Notes: generated by a model not told the origin, from the letters alone. 64,000 bases of DNA from Gossypium raimondii (GCF_025698545.1 NC_068569.1:12958001-13022000), one strand, 5' to 3'; positions 12,331 to 25,256 are shown, counted from the first letter of the stretch. Made by a program: numbers and translations.

Positions 12331-13759
12331 GCAGACTTGCAGTAGAAAATATCCAAGGTTAAAAAAAGAAAAACATATAATTTAAAAGTCCAATATTTTT
12401 GTCACTAAAGAAATTAAAAAACTCACTGTCTCCCCTTGAGCTCCACTGAAAAATATGAGATGAGTTTGCTCAATCACAGCTCACTAATATTATTCAAACA
12501 CCATACGATGGTTGATTTGTAAATTTTTTGTCTTGAAAATTAAGACAGCTTCAGTTGTATCCAAATGGAGCTTGACTGTGTCATCCCAAGAGCTTTTGGT
12601 TTTCTTTTTGTCTTCTTTAAGAGTGGTTCTTTCCTTTTCCGTCGCCAAGTCTTAAAAGTAATCAAAGAGTTGGAGTTTTACTCGCTTGCATGGCCAATAC
12701 GGTGCTTGACTTCATTGATGCTACTTCAAAGTATGACATGCAATAACATAAAAATATTTGTTCTTGGTTTTCCGAATTAAGAACAAGCCAGATAGTGTGT
12801 ATACTTAAAAGAAGTTAAGATTCGAGTATTTAATTATCCTATATAGAAAGCCTTTTTCCAGTGCTCAGCAGATGTAACCATATATGGTTTCTACTCTAAG
12901 CGTGCTCTCTCTCTTTTGTCTGCTCTACTTATAGTCTATCATCTGCAAGATAAAAAAAAAAATTTATCCATATATCCATAGTAAACGTGTCTTTCTGGGG
13001 GGGTTTAGAGAGTTTGGCAACAACAGTTGGCCTTATGAAATCTTGAATTTTTCCTTATATGTATATGTTCAATTTCTTAATTTTTTCCGCTATTTTTACT
13101 TATTCGATCCCAATTTCATTTTATTCAACCTTGACCGTCAAAAAAGTTGATGCATTCAGCAAATAACAGCTTTGTTCGCCAAAAACGTCGCTGCGATTAG
13201 TATTAGCAGATTCAGACTTTGATCAAATTAGCTTTTCAGTGCCCAAGTGCTGAAGTCTCTCACACGTTTCTGATAAAACAGTAAGAACTCCATTGCTAGC
13301 TGTGTTGAGCCTTGGATTCCATCGGGTAGTGTTTCGACACAATTGTCATGCAAGTGCAAAGCAAATAAAACTAATTCAAATCAAATACTAATGGCCAACC
13401 AGGTGGAAGTACCAAATCAATAAAGTATATAATATTCGCTTAAATAAATTTATCCAATATTTGATAAAGAAGCATCCTCATGCAGACAACAATAGACCTG
13501 TGAAAAACTCTTCCTGCACCGACATGAAAAAAAATCGGGGGGATAACTCGAAAAACATTAATGATTGTTTCAGCCGCTCAAGTGCTATACTATTGCACTC
13601 TTTCCTGCAAAAGAAATTAAACTTCAAGGTCATATCATAGAAATCCCAAGGATCAACCCATGCCAAGATGTGAGATGAAAGATCAGCCACCGAGCTAATT
13701 ATATAACTTTGAAAATGTTAGAAGCCTCTTGTGATCAGATGAATTAATTATTAGCTTCC

Positions 13760-16675
13760 TTAGTTGTTCTTGATTCCGAGAAGCTTCATGGCTACCTCCC
13801 AGGTGACGATTGCAGCTGCATTAGCAGGAAAAGCTCTCAGTATAGTAGGACCCAGGCCTGTGTAGCATCCTCTAAGTCCAGACATCCGATATATCTACAA
13901 GGCAAGGAAACAATTAGAATATCCTCCGTTCCTTTCAATATTATTTTGATTGTTACAAAACCTCCACCATGCTGCTATCCATCTTATTGTGCTAGAAAAG
14001 GCACATTCAGATCATCTTACCGAATTTAAAACTTGAAACGGATTTGTCGGAGAGCTTTTATCTGGAGCGGTCTGGATAATGGTTTTTGCCACATCCAAAG
14101 GTAAAACAGTTGACCAGAACTAAGAAAAAACAAATAAAGAATAAAACTAGATATAAATAGACCATATCATAACTCAAAATTGAAAAATCAATACGCAAGG
14201 ATGTCAGAATGCTTACAGCTACACCACCCAGACCACCACTCAGAATTCCAATTCCCATATCAACCAAATTGTTATGGTCAGATGAACCAGATTTTAGCTG
14301 TAAATGCATATAATAACGGACATATTCATACACACTAAAAAATACTGCATTTCCAATAGATTCCCTTAAAAATGTTGTAGAGCCACCACGAAAGGCGCCT
14401 GTAACCTGTAACCTGAAAGGTGTTCCATTAGTTTAAATCACGTACAAATTAAGTTGCCAAAAGGCAGAGTATTTCTCACCCCATCACTTTTTATGGTTTT
14501 TAGTGTGCAATCAAGAGAACTACTGTAGCCACTGCACTTTGGAACCAAAGAGTCAGTACCTTGAATTTGCATCCTACACTGGAGAAGCCCAATGTCAAAA
14601 GCATGCTTTGGGAGAAACAAACAGTGATCTGCTATCAATTATCATAGAGCAAGTACTAGCAGGGCATAGAAACTAATTCTTACCTTCACTAGCTCTGATG
14701 GACATAGAACAAAACTGATAATAGCTCCAGCGAAAGCAGCAGAAGGAATTATTACTTGGGGCTGGGGCCTGCTACTCTGAACTCCTCCCTTAATTGGCAC
14801 AAAAAATCTTTTTAAAAAATAATTTAAAACATTACAATGTGTTGGAAACATGCCTATGATATTATTAAAACAACTAGTTCCCAATCTAGTTTCTGCAATA
14901 GGAGTTTCATGGATGGGTATATCACCTCCAATTCCCTGTAATACGAACCTGCAGTGACTGTTTTGTTTGTGAATAAATGCCAAAAAGAAGTGAACTTTCA
15001 AAAGCCATCCCAACAAAAGATGGCGTTGCCCCTATATAAAGTCCTCTAACCTGCCAAAGCTAATCATGAGTTCTCCAAAAAAGAAAAAATTCAAATATGT
15101 TAAGAGTAAGGGAGAGAGTAACAACCATGTATAACATATACAACCAAAAACGTGAACCAATGATTTATATTCCACAGACAACCTTGTACATGCTGAAGTA
15201 TCCTCTCAACTTATGTAGTAGACCAAAATCTTGGTTCTAGAATTGCAGCTATAGATATTGAGAATTTGTAAGAATCTTTCTTTATTCTTTCTTTTCCCTT
15301 TTGGACATATACAAATTGCAAATTCTCTCTATCTTCACAGATTCATGGATAACTTCAATTACTTTTTCCAATATTGACATTTACATTTTTAGATTTTAGG
15401 ACATTAGCAGACAAGATCCATTGCAGGAATAAACACATAACAAGCTTGTCTGTGCAAAATGTTGAAATCTGAGATAGCAGAACATTTAGCTCATTATATC
15501 CTACTGATTCATTTTGCATTTGAACAGAAAGAATCCCTATAAACAAAATCAATAGGTCTTTGAGTTCAAGAATGACCAAAAGTCATAAACAAATAACATG
15601 ATCTCTTTCCACCGCATGTATTTATCTAGATGCCAGTGGTCTAAACTCTCAACAAAGGTAGCATTTGGTATGATGGAAAGTAGTCACTTTCCTAGGAATT
15701 TAATAAGTTGGAAAATGATTCCAACGTTTGGTATGTTAGATTTTATTTACTTTTCTTGGAATCTAATTTTCCCTTAAGAATTACTTTCCCGTAAATATGG
15801 CAATACGATTCCCATGATAAAAAGGTGGGAAAATTACTTTCCCATTCCCATGTAGATTGAAAAGTTGAAAAAATATTAAGACAAATTAACCCTATTTTAT
15901 ATTGGAAAAACTATTGTCTTCTTCCTTTGTCCTACTACTTGATTTTCTCTATTACTTCCACCAGATTCTTCCTGCAATTTTAATCAATACCTTCCAATAT
16001 ATTAACTTCCTCAGTAATCACATTCCCAGCCATCATATTCCATCGAATCACATTCCATTGGAATCATATCATGGAAAAGCACCAAACACTACCAAAGAGC
16101 AAATTTACGAACAGGGTTCTTGATGGTGAAAAGAAAAGAACAAAGATTAAGGAGCATACCCCTTCAGTTGCGAGTATCCTAGCAGTGCAATGGAAGCCAT
16201 TCCTATATGTAATCCCCTGCACATTAGTATTGTGTTTCTGCAACTTAACCTGACCAAACAACCGTAGATACAAAAGAAGCTGTACTAATTGTAACGTTGT
16301 CAACAAAACCAGGAAGCAATAAATAGAACTTATCTTAAAGGAAACTAATCAACATTTACATGTTCCCAAAGAGGAAATTTTCCGATTTTTAAATTCGATG
16401 ATTGAACCCACATTCCTAGCAACACTAACAACCTAGTTAAATTGGTAATTGTTACAACTTAACAAACATAATCCTTCAAAAATTTCCGAACCCATATCTA
16501 AAAAAAAAGGCTTTATTTTCCAATTTTTTGAGGATGAGAAATGAAAACGATAAGAAAGAAGTTATACCTTGACAGTGTCGAAGGGGTGACCAACGACGAC
16601 AGTCGCAACACCGGCGAACAAGCCCGCGACGTACTCTTTGTAACTGTAAGGTTTGCGACTATCTTCCATGACCAT
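13760..16675 (-). CDS. BAC1: Mitochondrial basic amino acid carrier
   Basis: Eight exons on the minus strand: 16675-16568, 16249-16160, 15050-14949, 14788-14684, 14578-14480, 14405-14217, 14119-14021 and 13894-13760. All are whole codons (phase 0 introns) and give 308 residues, against about 311 in Arabidopsis. The three mitochondrial-carrier repeats each carry their PxxxxK signature: PFDTVK (31-36), PSELVK (130-135) and PLDVAK (238-243). KLQKHNTNVQG, FESSLLFGIYSQTKQ and CRMQIQGTDSLVP match At2g33820 (BAC1/MBAC1). That protein exchanges arginine, lysine, ornithine and histidine across the inner mitochondrial membrane and supports arginine breakdown in seedlings. Two in-frame ATGs (codons 1 and 3) are possible starts. 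Intron 2 carries a MITE at 15658-16092. The next gene upstream is the DRM family gene, as in Arabidopsis. Confidence 0.96.
15658..16092. mobile_element. MITE in BAC1 intron 2
   Basis: A 435 bp insertion bounded by GTAGCATTTGGT and ACCAAACACTAC. The inverse of the right end reads GTAGTGTTTGGT, matching the left end at 10 of 12 bases. The five bases CAAAG stand on both sides as a target duplication. There is no coding capacity. The interior is rich in GGAAT/ATTCC words, which can also pair with each other. It is a short non-autonomous DNA transposon; the superfamily is not clear from a 5 bp duplication. Splice sites of the host intron are not touched. Confidence 0.75.
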
Positions 16676-17221
16676 GTTTTGGTAAATGTCTAAAGCCCTT
16701 TTTTAGTTTGACAGTAAAAAGAACATCGGAGATTCGGTCCACTCCGCGCCAGATCCTATAGTGCGATTGTGCGAGGGAGAGCTACAGCGAAATCCTCGTC
16801 AAAATCTCGAGTATCAATATATGTTCTATCTTTTTATTATTATTATTTTAAATAATATATATTTCAATTTTTTAAAAAAAAATCAGTTGATAATTCATTA
16901 TGTTTTGTTTTTTGTTTTTGTTTTTTATTCTTTTTATTATTTGTAATCAATTTTCATGTAAAATATGATAAAAAATTTAAACATAATTTAAAGTAAAAAT
17001 ATGAAAATAAAAATACATGAAATGATATTTTAATCATCAAAATAAATTTTGAAATATTGATTTTCTTACATGAAATATTAACTTGTTAATTGAAGTTGTA
17101 AACACTAATAAGGAAGACTGTAAAAGGAATTTAAGCATTTTGTGACAACAACTTTTCAAAGTCATCATTCAATGATGGAACCGAGGTCGGAAGAGACTCT
17201 AATAGAAGTAGATGTTGATTA

Positions 17222-17263
17222 GGTTTGGGTTTGGGTTTGGGTTTTGGTTTTGGTTTTGGTTTT
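17222..17263. repeat. GGTTTG / GGTTTT tract
   Basis: About four GGTTTG units run into about four GGTTTT units. It resembles but is not the plant telomere unit TTTAGGG. Confidence 0.85.
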
Positions 17264-17689
17264 ATCACAGAAATTATGGTTGAGCATACATGTGATCTGT
17301 CAGACACGTCAATGACAGAAGTTAAATAGACAGAAGGACAATATGGTGAGTTAGCTTTATTAGCACAAGAATTCAAATAAAACTTTTTGACACTGATCCA
17401 TCTCTATTTAAAAAAGTCTTTATTAAGAAAAAATAAATAAAACAATAAAAAATTTATTAAAAAGAAAAGGGAAAATTAATCTAAAAATTAGAAGGAAAAA
17501 AACAAATAAACCTAATCTAAAAATATGGAAAGTAAAGAAAATGTTCAAGCCTCAAAAATTCACTACCAAAAGTTTATAAAGTAGTATTTATAATCTATTA
17601 ACATTTAACCTAACTTCGACAATTATGCCCTTAAATGAAAACTAAAATGAGCTTGTTTGGACATAGCAATTTTTCTTCACCCGTCAAAC

Positions 17690-18060
17690 TTTAGTGTCGC
17701 GACATCCTTGGCAGTGGACACGATATTGGCTTGTGTCGCGACCTTGACGACAGTAGGCACAAGCTTGGTTTGGGGCATTTGGCATCACGACACAGCCTTA
17801 TTGGTGTCACGATTTCGATGACAGTGTCACTGAGTTCCTTCGCTTCAACCATTGGCTTGAAATCACAACCTCGAGGGCTTGTAATTGAGACTTTGAGGTT
17901 CAATGTCGCGACACAACATATCTAATGTCGCGGCTATAGTGGCAAATTACTCCAGGTTGATTTTTTGTTGAAGTTTGCTTCCTTTAAGTGATGGAGGGTC
18001 AGTGTTGTGACACACGTGCACCAGTGTTGCAGCCCCTCCAACAGATCAGGTCCTCCTTAA
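17690..18060. repeat. Block with repeated GTCGCGAC words
   Basis: The palindromic word TGTCGCGAC, or a near copy such as TGTCACGAT or TCACGACAC, recurs about every 40-60 bases in a stretch that is more GC-rich than its surroundings. Such phrases are common in non-coding parts of cotton LTR elements, so this is probably a fragment of one. Its edges and family cannot be set by eye. Confidence 0.4.
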
Positions 18061-18825
18061 TGTTTGGCCATGGTCATCTTCCTACATAAGCTCAAATCAA
18101 TTATTAAACTCACAATGACATAGCTTTGTCAATTTAGGTCTTAAAAGAGGTAAAATATAATAAATGTTATCATTAACACTAAAATCTAATAATCAATAAA
18201 AAACATTAAAAAGACTCGTAAACTACTTAAAAATAATCTAATTAAATACTCAAAAGAACTTAATTTATCATATCAATTTACTGAAATCAATAACAAAAAT
18301 ATAAATTAATTTTATACCTTGTTTGATTTTTTATACCATTGGTATTGTACGTTAGATATAAAAATCTATAAGAGATTTTAATAATAATTAAATTATGGTA
18401 TTATGTAAATAGTTTAATAAGACTTTGATTAAAATGATAAAGTTGAAGTTTTAGAGATTTTGGCACCATAAAATTTTATTATACGAGATATTTTTTAATT
18501 TAAGTTTTTATATATATATTTATATAGAATATAAAAAACATTATAATAATACTTGTGGCAATATTTTAAAAAATATTTTAAGTCATTTTCTAATGATACT
18601 CAATTAATTTATGATATTAATTTTATCAAATCTTAATAATAGTATAAATATTTATATAAATTAATATTAATATGATAAGGCCGATTAAATTTATAATTAC
18701 AAAATAATAAAACATTAACTCTACTTATGGGATAAATTTTAAAATTATACATAATTTTTTATATTAATTTAAAATTTATGAATCACCTTATATACTTAAC
18801 GAAAATTCGTGTGTAATTTTAAAAA

Positions 18826-19242
18826 GAGTTAAATAATTATTTCGGGTATGGACTTGGCAACAACTTTCACATTGGGGTTTAATTTTTAATCCTTAAACTT
18901 GGTAATTATTCTCATATTGGGACATGGACTAAACAATCGTTCCTACATTGGGGATTGAAAATTTTTTTGTCCAAGTTATTCCTTAAACTTGACAATTAAT
19001 CCCACATTAAGGGCTTGAACTTTAAGGTTTTCAAAAAAATATTAGGGACTATTTGGACAAAAACGTTCAGGTCCTGATGCAAAAACAATTGCCAAGTTAA
19101 AAAACTAGCTTGGACAAAGAAAAGTTCAAACCCTAGTGTAACAACAATTACCAAATTTAAAAATTAAGATAAACAAAAATATATTCAAATCTCAAAATAA
19201 AAATAATTATTAAATTGAGAACTCAAAAAATAATTTAACCCT
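18826..19242. repeat. Foldback (MITE-like) repeat
   Basis: The left arm runs GAGTTAAATAATTATTT, then CTTGGTAATTATTCTCATAT. The reverse complement of the right arm runs GGGTTAAATTATTTTTTGAG, then TTTGGTAATTGTTGTTACAC. So it is a degenerate inverted repeat of about 417 bp, with internal phrases (ACTTGG-AATT--CA-ATTGGG) that also repeat in tandem. There is no coding capacity and the target duplication is unclear. Confidence 0.55.
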
Positions 19243-20627
19243 GGTAAAGATAAACCCAACAACATCAAGGTTGCCGGCAGCTTTATAAGACGAGAACATG
19301 ATGCTACAACTTGCTTTTTACAAAGTATATATTCTATCACTCTGTTTTTTTTTTTTGGCTTTTCAACTTGGCTAGAGTACTTTATCACATACGAAATGAC
19401 GAAATTTAGGACATCCTAGTTAAAATTCTATCTAGTATATCAATATTAAAATGGGTTGTTATAATATCATTCTCTAATATTTGGTAGACTCAAAAATTGA
19501 GTCAATTAAATCAAAGTATTCCCGTATGAAATATCAGTTTTGTTTTTAATGAAAATTTTCAATTATTGAAATAATCTCCTCTCCTTCCCTGTCTTGATAA
19601 AAGATAGTTATAGTCCCTACTTTCCCATTCCTTAAAATGATATATAAAAATTTTATGTTAAATTTTGATTTTGTCGTCTTTATGAAATAAAATTAATTCA
19701 AATTTTAAATGACAATGTTTTGTTAAATAAAACTCAAATAAAATTGGTATATAATTTTACAAGATTGAAAGTTTAGATTTTCAAAATAAAATATTTTACA
19801 AAGAATTGTCAGATTTTGCAATTTTAAATAATTGCAACAAAATAAAGTACATTAGCCAGAAATAGAATTAGAGTACATGAAGGAGGAAAAAAACTATAGT
19901 TATAATTTTATCTTTTGAGTAAGCACAACCTTTTAAGTTTTAACTAACCTAATAAACATTACGTTGTTTTTACAGTTAAACTAGTTTTAACTAACACACT
20001 GACTTCAAAGTAAATAACCCTCTGATATTTGTTAATTTTGCGTCTCTTATTTTTGTTTAATTGCAACTACACAATTATAAATTTAATTTCAATTCTAACC
20101 CGACCAAATTACACTTATACAAAATTTTATTTAAAATTTTTTGATTACATTCAAAGTTTTGATTTGATTGTTGTATGACATATCTTTAACAATGAATTAC
20201 TAAAATACTCAAATGTATTTAATAATTAACTCTAATAACTCGAGTCAAAATATCTCAACTTGTATTGATTTAATAGAACGATTGTTAAAGCTTTTATCAA
20301 ATATTTATTTAGTATGAATTCAAATCATATTATCCACGTCCTATCCCATTATTGTAGGAAAAGAAATATATATCCCAATTAAATATGATAAATTACAATA
20401 ACCTATCAAATATTCGTTGAATTGTAACTACCATTCTAACTAGCGCTAATAACAGTCATATCAACAAACCATTCATGTCATACTAGCTATCTCAACGCTT
20501 AAAAGGAAAAAAGATCTTACCAAAAGGGGAAAAATTAAAAGCCTTAAAATTTTGAATTTTGATCTTTAAATTAAAATGTTTATATTTTAACAACGGGCTG
20601 TTAATAATGTATTAAACATAGTATATT

Positions 20628-20630
<3 letters not shown>

Positions 20631-20673
<43 letters not shown>
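20631..20673. repeat. (TA)n microsatellite
   Basis: About 21 uninterrupted TA units. Confidence 0.95.
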
Positions 20674-20678
<5 letters not shown>

Positions 20679-20744
20679 TTACTGTCCATATTTAATATTC
20701 GTGATTGTTTCTCTCAACAATATTATTTCTTTTTAAAAATATAA

Positions 20745-20980
20745 TGTGCAGAGGCGAAGTCAGAATAATTTTTAAGGAGATCGAATAAAATTTTAATTTT
20801 TATAATTTATATCTTTATAATTTTAAAAATTAAATTATTTTTTATAATTTTAAAGGAGACTAAGGTGTAATTTTCCCTCCACTAATTTAAAATTTTTAAA
20901 AAACTTAAAGGGCCTAAATAATAATTTTTTATTTTAGAGAACCGGCCCATGTCAACTCTTATATCCATCTCTCTGATAAT
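20745..20980. repeat. Dispersed GGCGAAGTCAG-type repeat
   Basis: It starts GAGGCGAAGTCAGAATAATT and continues with runs of AATTTTAATTTTTATAATTT and GGGCCTAAATAATAA. I recall this phrase order from an abundant plant repeat. There is no coding sequence and no clear terminal repeats here. Confidence 0.35.
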
Positions 20981-21650
20981 ATGTCTTATCATTGCACCCA
21001 ATGATATTCTTGATTCTAAATGAAAATTCTAGGTCATCAGCCTTATTATCACTTGAAATCTACTTGAATATGTGCACTTGCCATTTTACAAAGTAGTCAG
21101 TTCTAATGGAAAGAAATAGGTCCCCCATCACACCATTTTCGTAACCATTCCTTGTCTAACAAAGGTGGGTCCATAAAATGTACCATGAGAGCGAAACCCT
21201 TATCCTCTTCTCACCTCAATAATTGACCTTAAAAAAATTAAAAGATAAATGGAGATGAACCCCAAAATTAATTAAATATTATTAATGCTTTGATTAAATT
21301 AAAATAACATACTTATGCACATCATTACACATACCCCATTAATCTCTTTATTTATTTATGTAATATATCCGCCGCTCACGCTGGCAGCTTGAATGACAAA
21401 GCATCAATAGCCACCGTGGGCTAGCGCACCCTTGGCCAACATTACTTACAAAAAAACAAGGGCAAACTAAAGCTTTAGTCAGCTCTTAAAACACCTTCTA
21501 CGGTTACTCGAGACATCAAATAGCATCAAGAGACAAAGACAGAGACAAAATAGCACATTGAAAAAAAAAAGAAGAAAAGAGAACACACTATTTACATGCA
21601 ACCCTGGCTCACTAGAGCAGCCTGCTAGCCGCCTGTCAGTCGCCACCCTC

Positions 21651-22704
21651 TCAGCGATGCTTGCTCCTGGTCTCCCCACTGTAAAGCCTGTCATCGCATG
21701 CAAACCAAGTGCTTTCAATATCTTGGTACACAGTTTTAGTTTTCATACCCAGAAATTAGATTCAGCCCCTTTGATCCAGAATCGTAGTGAAATTGATTAA
21801 AAAAAGTCTACATATCTAAATATTTCTTTTGAAATATCTAATCTTTACTTATTTTAAGCAAGTCATCTAATTTTCGTTTGTTATAAAATAATTAAAGTTA
21901 ATAATAAGAAACAACTAGTGTTATACCATAAATGAGTATAAGAGTGTATACGGATCAAAAGGAATTATTTCCACGCAGCGACCAAACAAATAGCCAAGTT
22001 TTCCTTCATGCTCTGTCTCTGAGCCTCCGTTTGGTTGCTGAGAAAACGTTAGAAAAAAAAAGAAGGAAAATCCTTGAGGATTCTGCTCTAAAATATCTTG
22101 ATTTCATTATATATTTATATTTAGTGATTATCTGGTTAACCGTTGCTGTCACCCTTGCCATGATTAATTAGAATTCATTTTTCCCAGCAACCAAATAGAT
22201 AGATTAGTGAATGATCAAAGCCCAAAAACCAAAAAACCAAGTGGCTAAAGAAGTAGCAGCCAGACAAAATCCATGCATGCATGGTACGAGGTATACGCAC
22301 CAGTCATAGACGGTAGGAGAGTTAGGTTGTGGCTTGTCGAAAACATCAGAACCTATACTTTTGGTGGCGAGGTTGCTACCCGGATGGAACACACTCCTCC
22401 ACACGTTCTCCTTACGCGCCGTCGGAGTCGTCGGTGTCACGGGTGTCGGACCTGACACTGGACTATTCGGCAGCGACAACGACCTCTGGTACTTTTTCCT
22501 TTCTCCTTCATCTAACCAAAACATATTAACTCTCAGTCAGTCACTCAACAGTCAACAAAAAAAAAAATCAAATCCATGCATAGTATTGAAATTTTTACCT
22601 TTGATGGACAAAGGCTGGGTGGTGATCTTCCTAAGCCTGCCGAGACCACGTTCAGGTGGAGGCCCAGCTACTACATCGTCCCACATTTTGTCTAGCAGAA
22701 CCAT
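21651..22704 (-). CDS. DRM1: Dormancy/auxin-associated protein, DRM1/ARP1 family
   Basis: Three exons on the minus strand: 22704-22599, 22511-22301 and a 37-base last exon 21687-21651, giving 117 residues. The N-terminus [20 protein letters not shown] and KITTQPLSI, the TP-rich middle, [28 protein letters not shown] and the C-terminal [11 protein letters not shown] are all family hallmarks. Both introns split codons: the D at exon 1/2 and the W before LYSG. The last intron is 613 bases. These are small, largely disordered proteins whose mRNAs rise in dormant buds and fall with auxin; the biochemical role is unknown. By position this is the counterpart of At2g33830. A TATA-like element lies about 60 bases upstream of the start codon. 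Confidence 0.95.
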
Positions 22705-22760
22705 TTTTTCTCTCTGGTTTCTCTTCTCTGTAATGTAATGTTTTTTAAGGGTATATGGTG

Positions 22761-22770
22761 ATATTATATA
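22761..22770 (-). promoter_or_regulatory. TATA box of the DRM family gene
   Basis: The minus strand reads TATATAATAT here, 57 bases upstream of the ATG. This is a good fit for a core promoter with a short 5' UTR. Confidence 0.45.
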
Positions 22771-25256
22771 TGGGTAAAGTTTTAGGTAAAAAATATCTCT
22801 CCCTCTCTCTTCCTACAAGGAAAAGGGGTTTCTTTTTGCTATTTCCAAATTTATAGTAGTTTGGAGGAAATTAAATTTAAAGGCAATTAATGACGAGTGA
22901 ATATTGGCAATAGAAGAATGAGGAGTGGGCATGATATTACGTCCAAAGGAGATGGATAAGGATGAGAAGATGAGTGAGTAAAGGGAGGGGGGCCCGCAAA
23001 ACAATATCTACCTTTATTTAATTCTAATCTGATGAGAGTGTTCAAGGGAGTAGGTTGATATATTGATTCAGAAGGTAACATATACAATTGTTTGTCCTAA
23101 TCGATAGATCCATTATCGGGGGTCCACAAAAAAAAAAATAGAAGTCATGTGTTTGGATTGACACCTGGGTCCCATTCCCTTTGATCACGCCATTTCCTTC
23201 ATTTTTCTTTTGGTTAAAGAATTAAGATGTAAGTTATGCTGTAAATATCTCTTTTAACTCACTGGATTAAAATATAAACTTTTCTAGAAATCTAAAGATA
23301 AATCATATTTCTTTTCTAATATTTGAATAATGCAAGTTGAGGTGACCAAAGCTAAAGGTTTGTCTATTGTCAAAGGGGAGTTAGGCAGTGGAAGGATCTG
23401 GAAAATGGACACTAAATCTTAAGATCACATTTTTATTAGATTGATGTGTTCTAACCGTGGGATTCAAAGCAACCTTATTGTTTGTCTATTTTATGCATGT
23501 TAAAATCCAGCAACTAGGTGGCAACTTTTCTTAGTGGGATGTCAAATTTTTTAGACCAAACCATTCTAAAATTTAACTTTAAAAAATATAAAAAATGCCA
23601 ATAATACAAGAGAAGAGAGTCATGGTTAAGCTTTTCATTTGACACTCCAGTGTGATTAGAATTCAAACCTTATTAACATAGTCCCCTCTCTCAATTTATA
23701 GTGTACCAAAAAAGGCAAGATTTTTTGGACTAAAATTGCAAGGAAAAAAGTCCAATAGTTCTAACAAATGACAATAGCTTAATAATATAGCCATACTCTT
23801 AAAATATACTAAATTAAAAAAAAAGTAAAAATTTGACAATCGGAATTTATTTACGTAAGAAATTTAAGGCCCAAAAAGAAAGGAGGACGAACGCAACGTA
23901 GCCCATATCATTATTATTCTAGGAAATTTGAAGTTGCAACTGTTTAATGTTTATGCCATTATTTTGTTGGATTAATGACGCAAGTACGAGATTGTTCTCG
24001 ATACTAGGGAAAATAAGCATCAAAATCAGGCAAGTTTTTTTCTTTTAAAAATATATCCAGACAATAACATTCGGCAAATATTAAATGAACCAATCGAACA
24101 TACCACTAATTGAAAGCAATGGATACGGCTACAGAAGCTCATGCAATGAATGAAAGATAGATTGTCTCCTGATCAAATAACAGCAAAATATAATCATTAG
24201 ATTCCACTAAAATCTAAAAATAAGAGAGCTGCTTCATTGTTTTACTTCACCAGCTTCATTGGTAAATCCACCCAACAAAAATAAGAAGATCAAATTGCCG
24301 TCGAGCCTCCATAGTCCATAGATCCCTGCAAGTTTTAACCGATGAAAATCGATAACGCCCCTTTTTGTCTGTTTTATCTCAGAACTGCCAATCCTGAAGC
24401 AAAATGTGGAGGATTTTCTTTAATCACAAAAAACTAACCTATGCGTTATGAAGTCAGTCCGATACTCCTATGATGATGTAATGCCGTAACATGATTCTAA
24501 TAAAAAAAACCATCAGAGGAAAGGGCAAAAGCAACTGCTTAGGAATGTCTAGTATCAAATCATTAAAGGAAAGGTATGCCTTAAGCAAAATGAGGTAAGT
24601 GCCTCAACCCCTATAAATTCTGCTACAAGCATGATGACGGATGTTATCTGTAAGCACGCAAATCTGAAAACTGGAGCTAACAGAACAAGGTCAAAAAGAT
24701 GACCAAATAGCAGTGAACCTACGTAAAAACTGCCATGTATTTTACACCAGTTTGAACCATAAGAGACCATAAATATCAACATTCCGTATAACCATAAGCA
24801 TGAAGCTTAAGCTTCATATTACAACTCATCTAGCCTGATAGTTTTCACAAAACTGCAGGGTACTACGAAATAAAGTCAAACTGTTTTAGAACTCGTGGCT
24901 TACATCCATAGAAAATGTTCAAAAGGCCATGAGTTCAGAACAAGCCAAGGGAGTCCCATTTATACAAAACATTTTAGCTTATCTTACATAATCCTAACAG
25001 AAAGTTTAGGTTAAACTCCTTAGGAGATTTCCTGGCATGCAAGCTAAGATGATAAACATACTTAGAATCATACCAACTATTGATAAGCCACATAAACTGT
25101 AAAGGAAAAAAGAAATTAAATATGAAAAGATTTCATGAGAAAATTCCTAACACTGCCATGGTGATGGTTATCAGTTTAATATATTAAAAACATCATTGTT
25201 AGGAATTCCCTTAGTAAAGGGCACAAAACTGTACAAATACATAAGCACTCTGCCTC
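22771..25256. other. Spacer between DRM gene and FES1
   Basis: The first part is upstream region of the DRM family gene, with CT-rich patches. From about 24,200 onwards it is probably downstream sequence and 3' UTR of FES1, which reads on the minus strand. The open frame at 24555-24782 shows no recognisable protein. No gene is seen. Confidence 0.5.

Larger units (their letters stand above)
10575..13759. other. Spacer between MACPF and BAC1 genes
   Basis: The left part is the promoter and leader of the MACPF gene. The rest is AT-rich with a poly(C)/poly(A) tract at 11274-11297, a dispersed repeat near 11990-12330 and simple-sequence patches such as (ATA)n near 11905. Open frames near 12565-12780 and 13478-13690 show no recognisable protein. 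The last 200 bases are probably BAC1 3' UTR. Confidence 0.5.
16676..21650. other. Long AT-rich spacer with repeats
   Basis: No host gene is supported between BAC1 and the DRM family gene. Identified contents are a GGTTTG tract (17222-17263), a block with repeated GTCGCGAC words (17690-18060), a foldback repeat (18826-19242), a TA microsatellite (20631-20673) and a dispersed repeat (about 20745-20980). The frame at 17131-17376 codes PKPKPK only because of the GGTTTG tract. Confidence 0.55.

Noticed and set aside
13478-13690. Small protein gene downstream of BAC1
   Set aside because: No conserved motif or splice context; probably BAC1 downstream sequence.
17222-17263. Interstitial telomere repeat
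   Set aside because: Units are GGTTTG and GGTTTT, not the plant telomere unit TTTAGGG.
17131-17376. Open frame with PKPKPK repeats on the minus strand
   Set aside because: The repeat comes from the GGTTTG/GGTTTT tract; no conserved flanking protein and no splice context.
22273-22738. Plus-strand open frames across the DRM gene
   Set aside because: They are antisense to conserved DRM exons and show no recognisable protein.
24555-24782. Membrane-like small protein on the minus strand
   Set aside because: Hydrophobic only through T/A-rich composition; no homology recognised and it lies in the FES1 downstream region.
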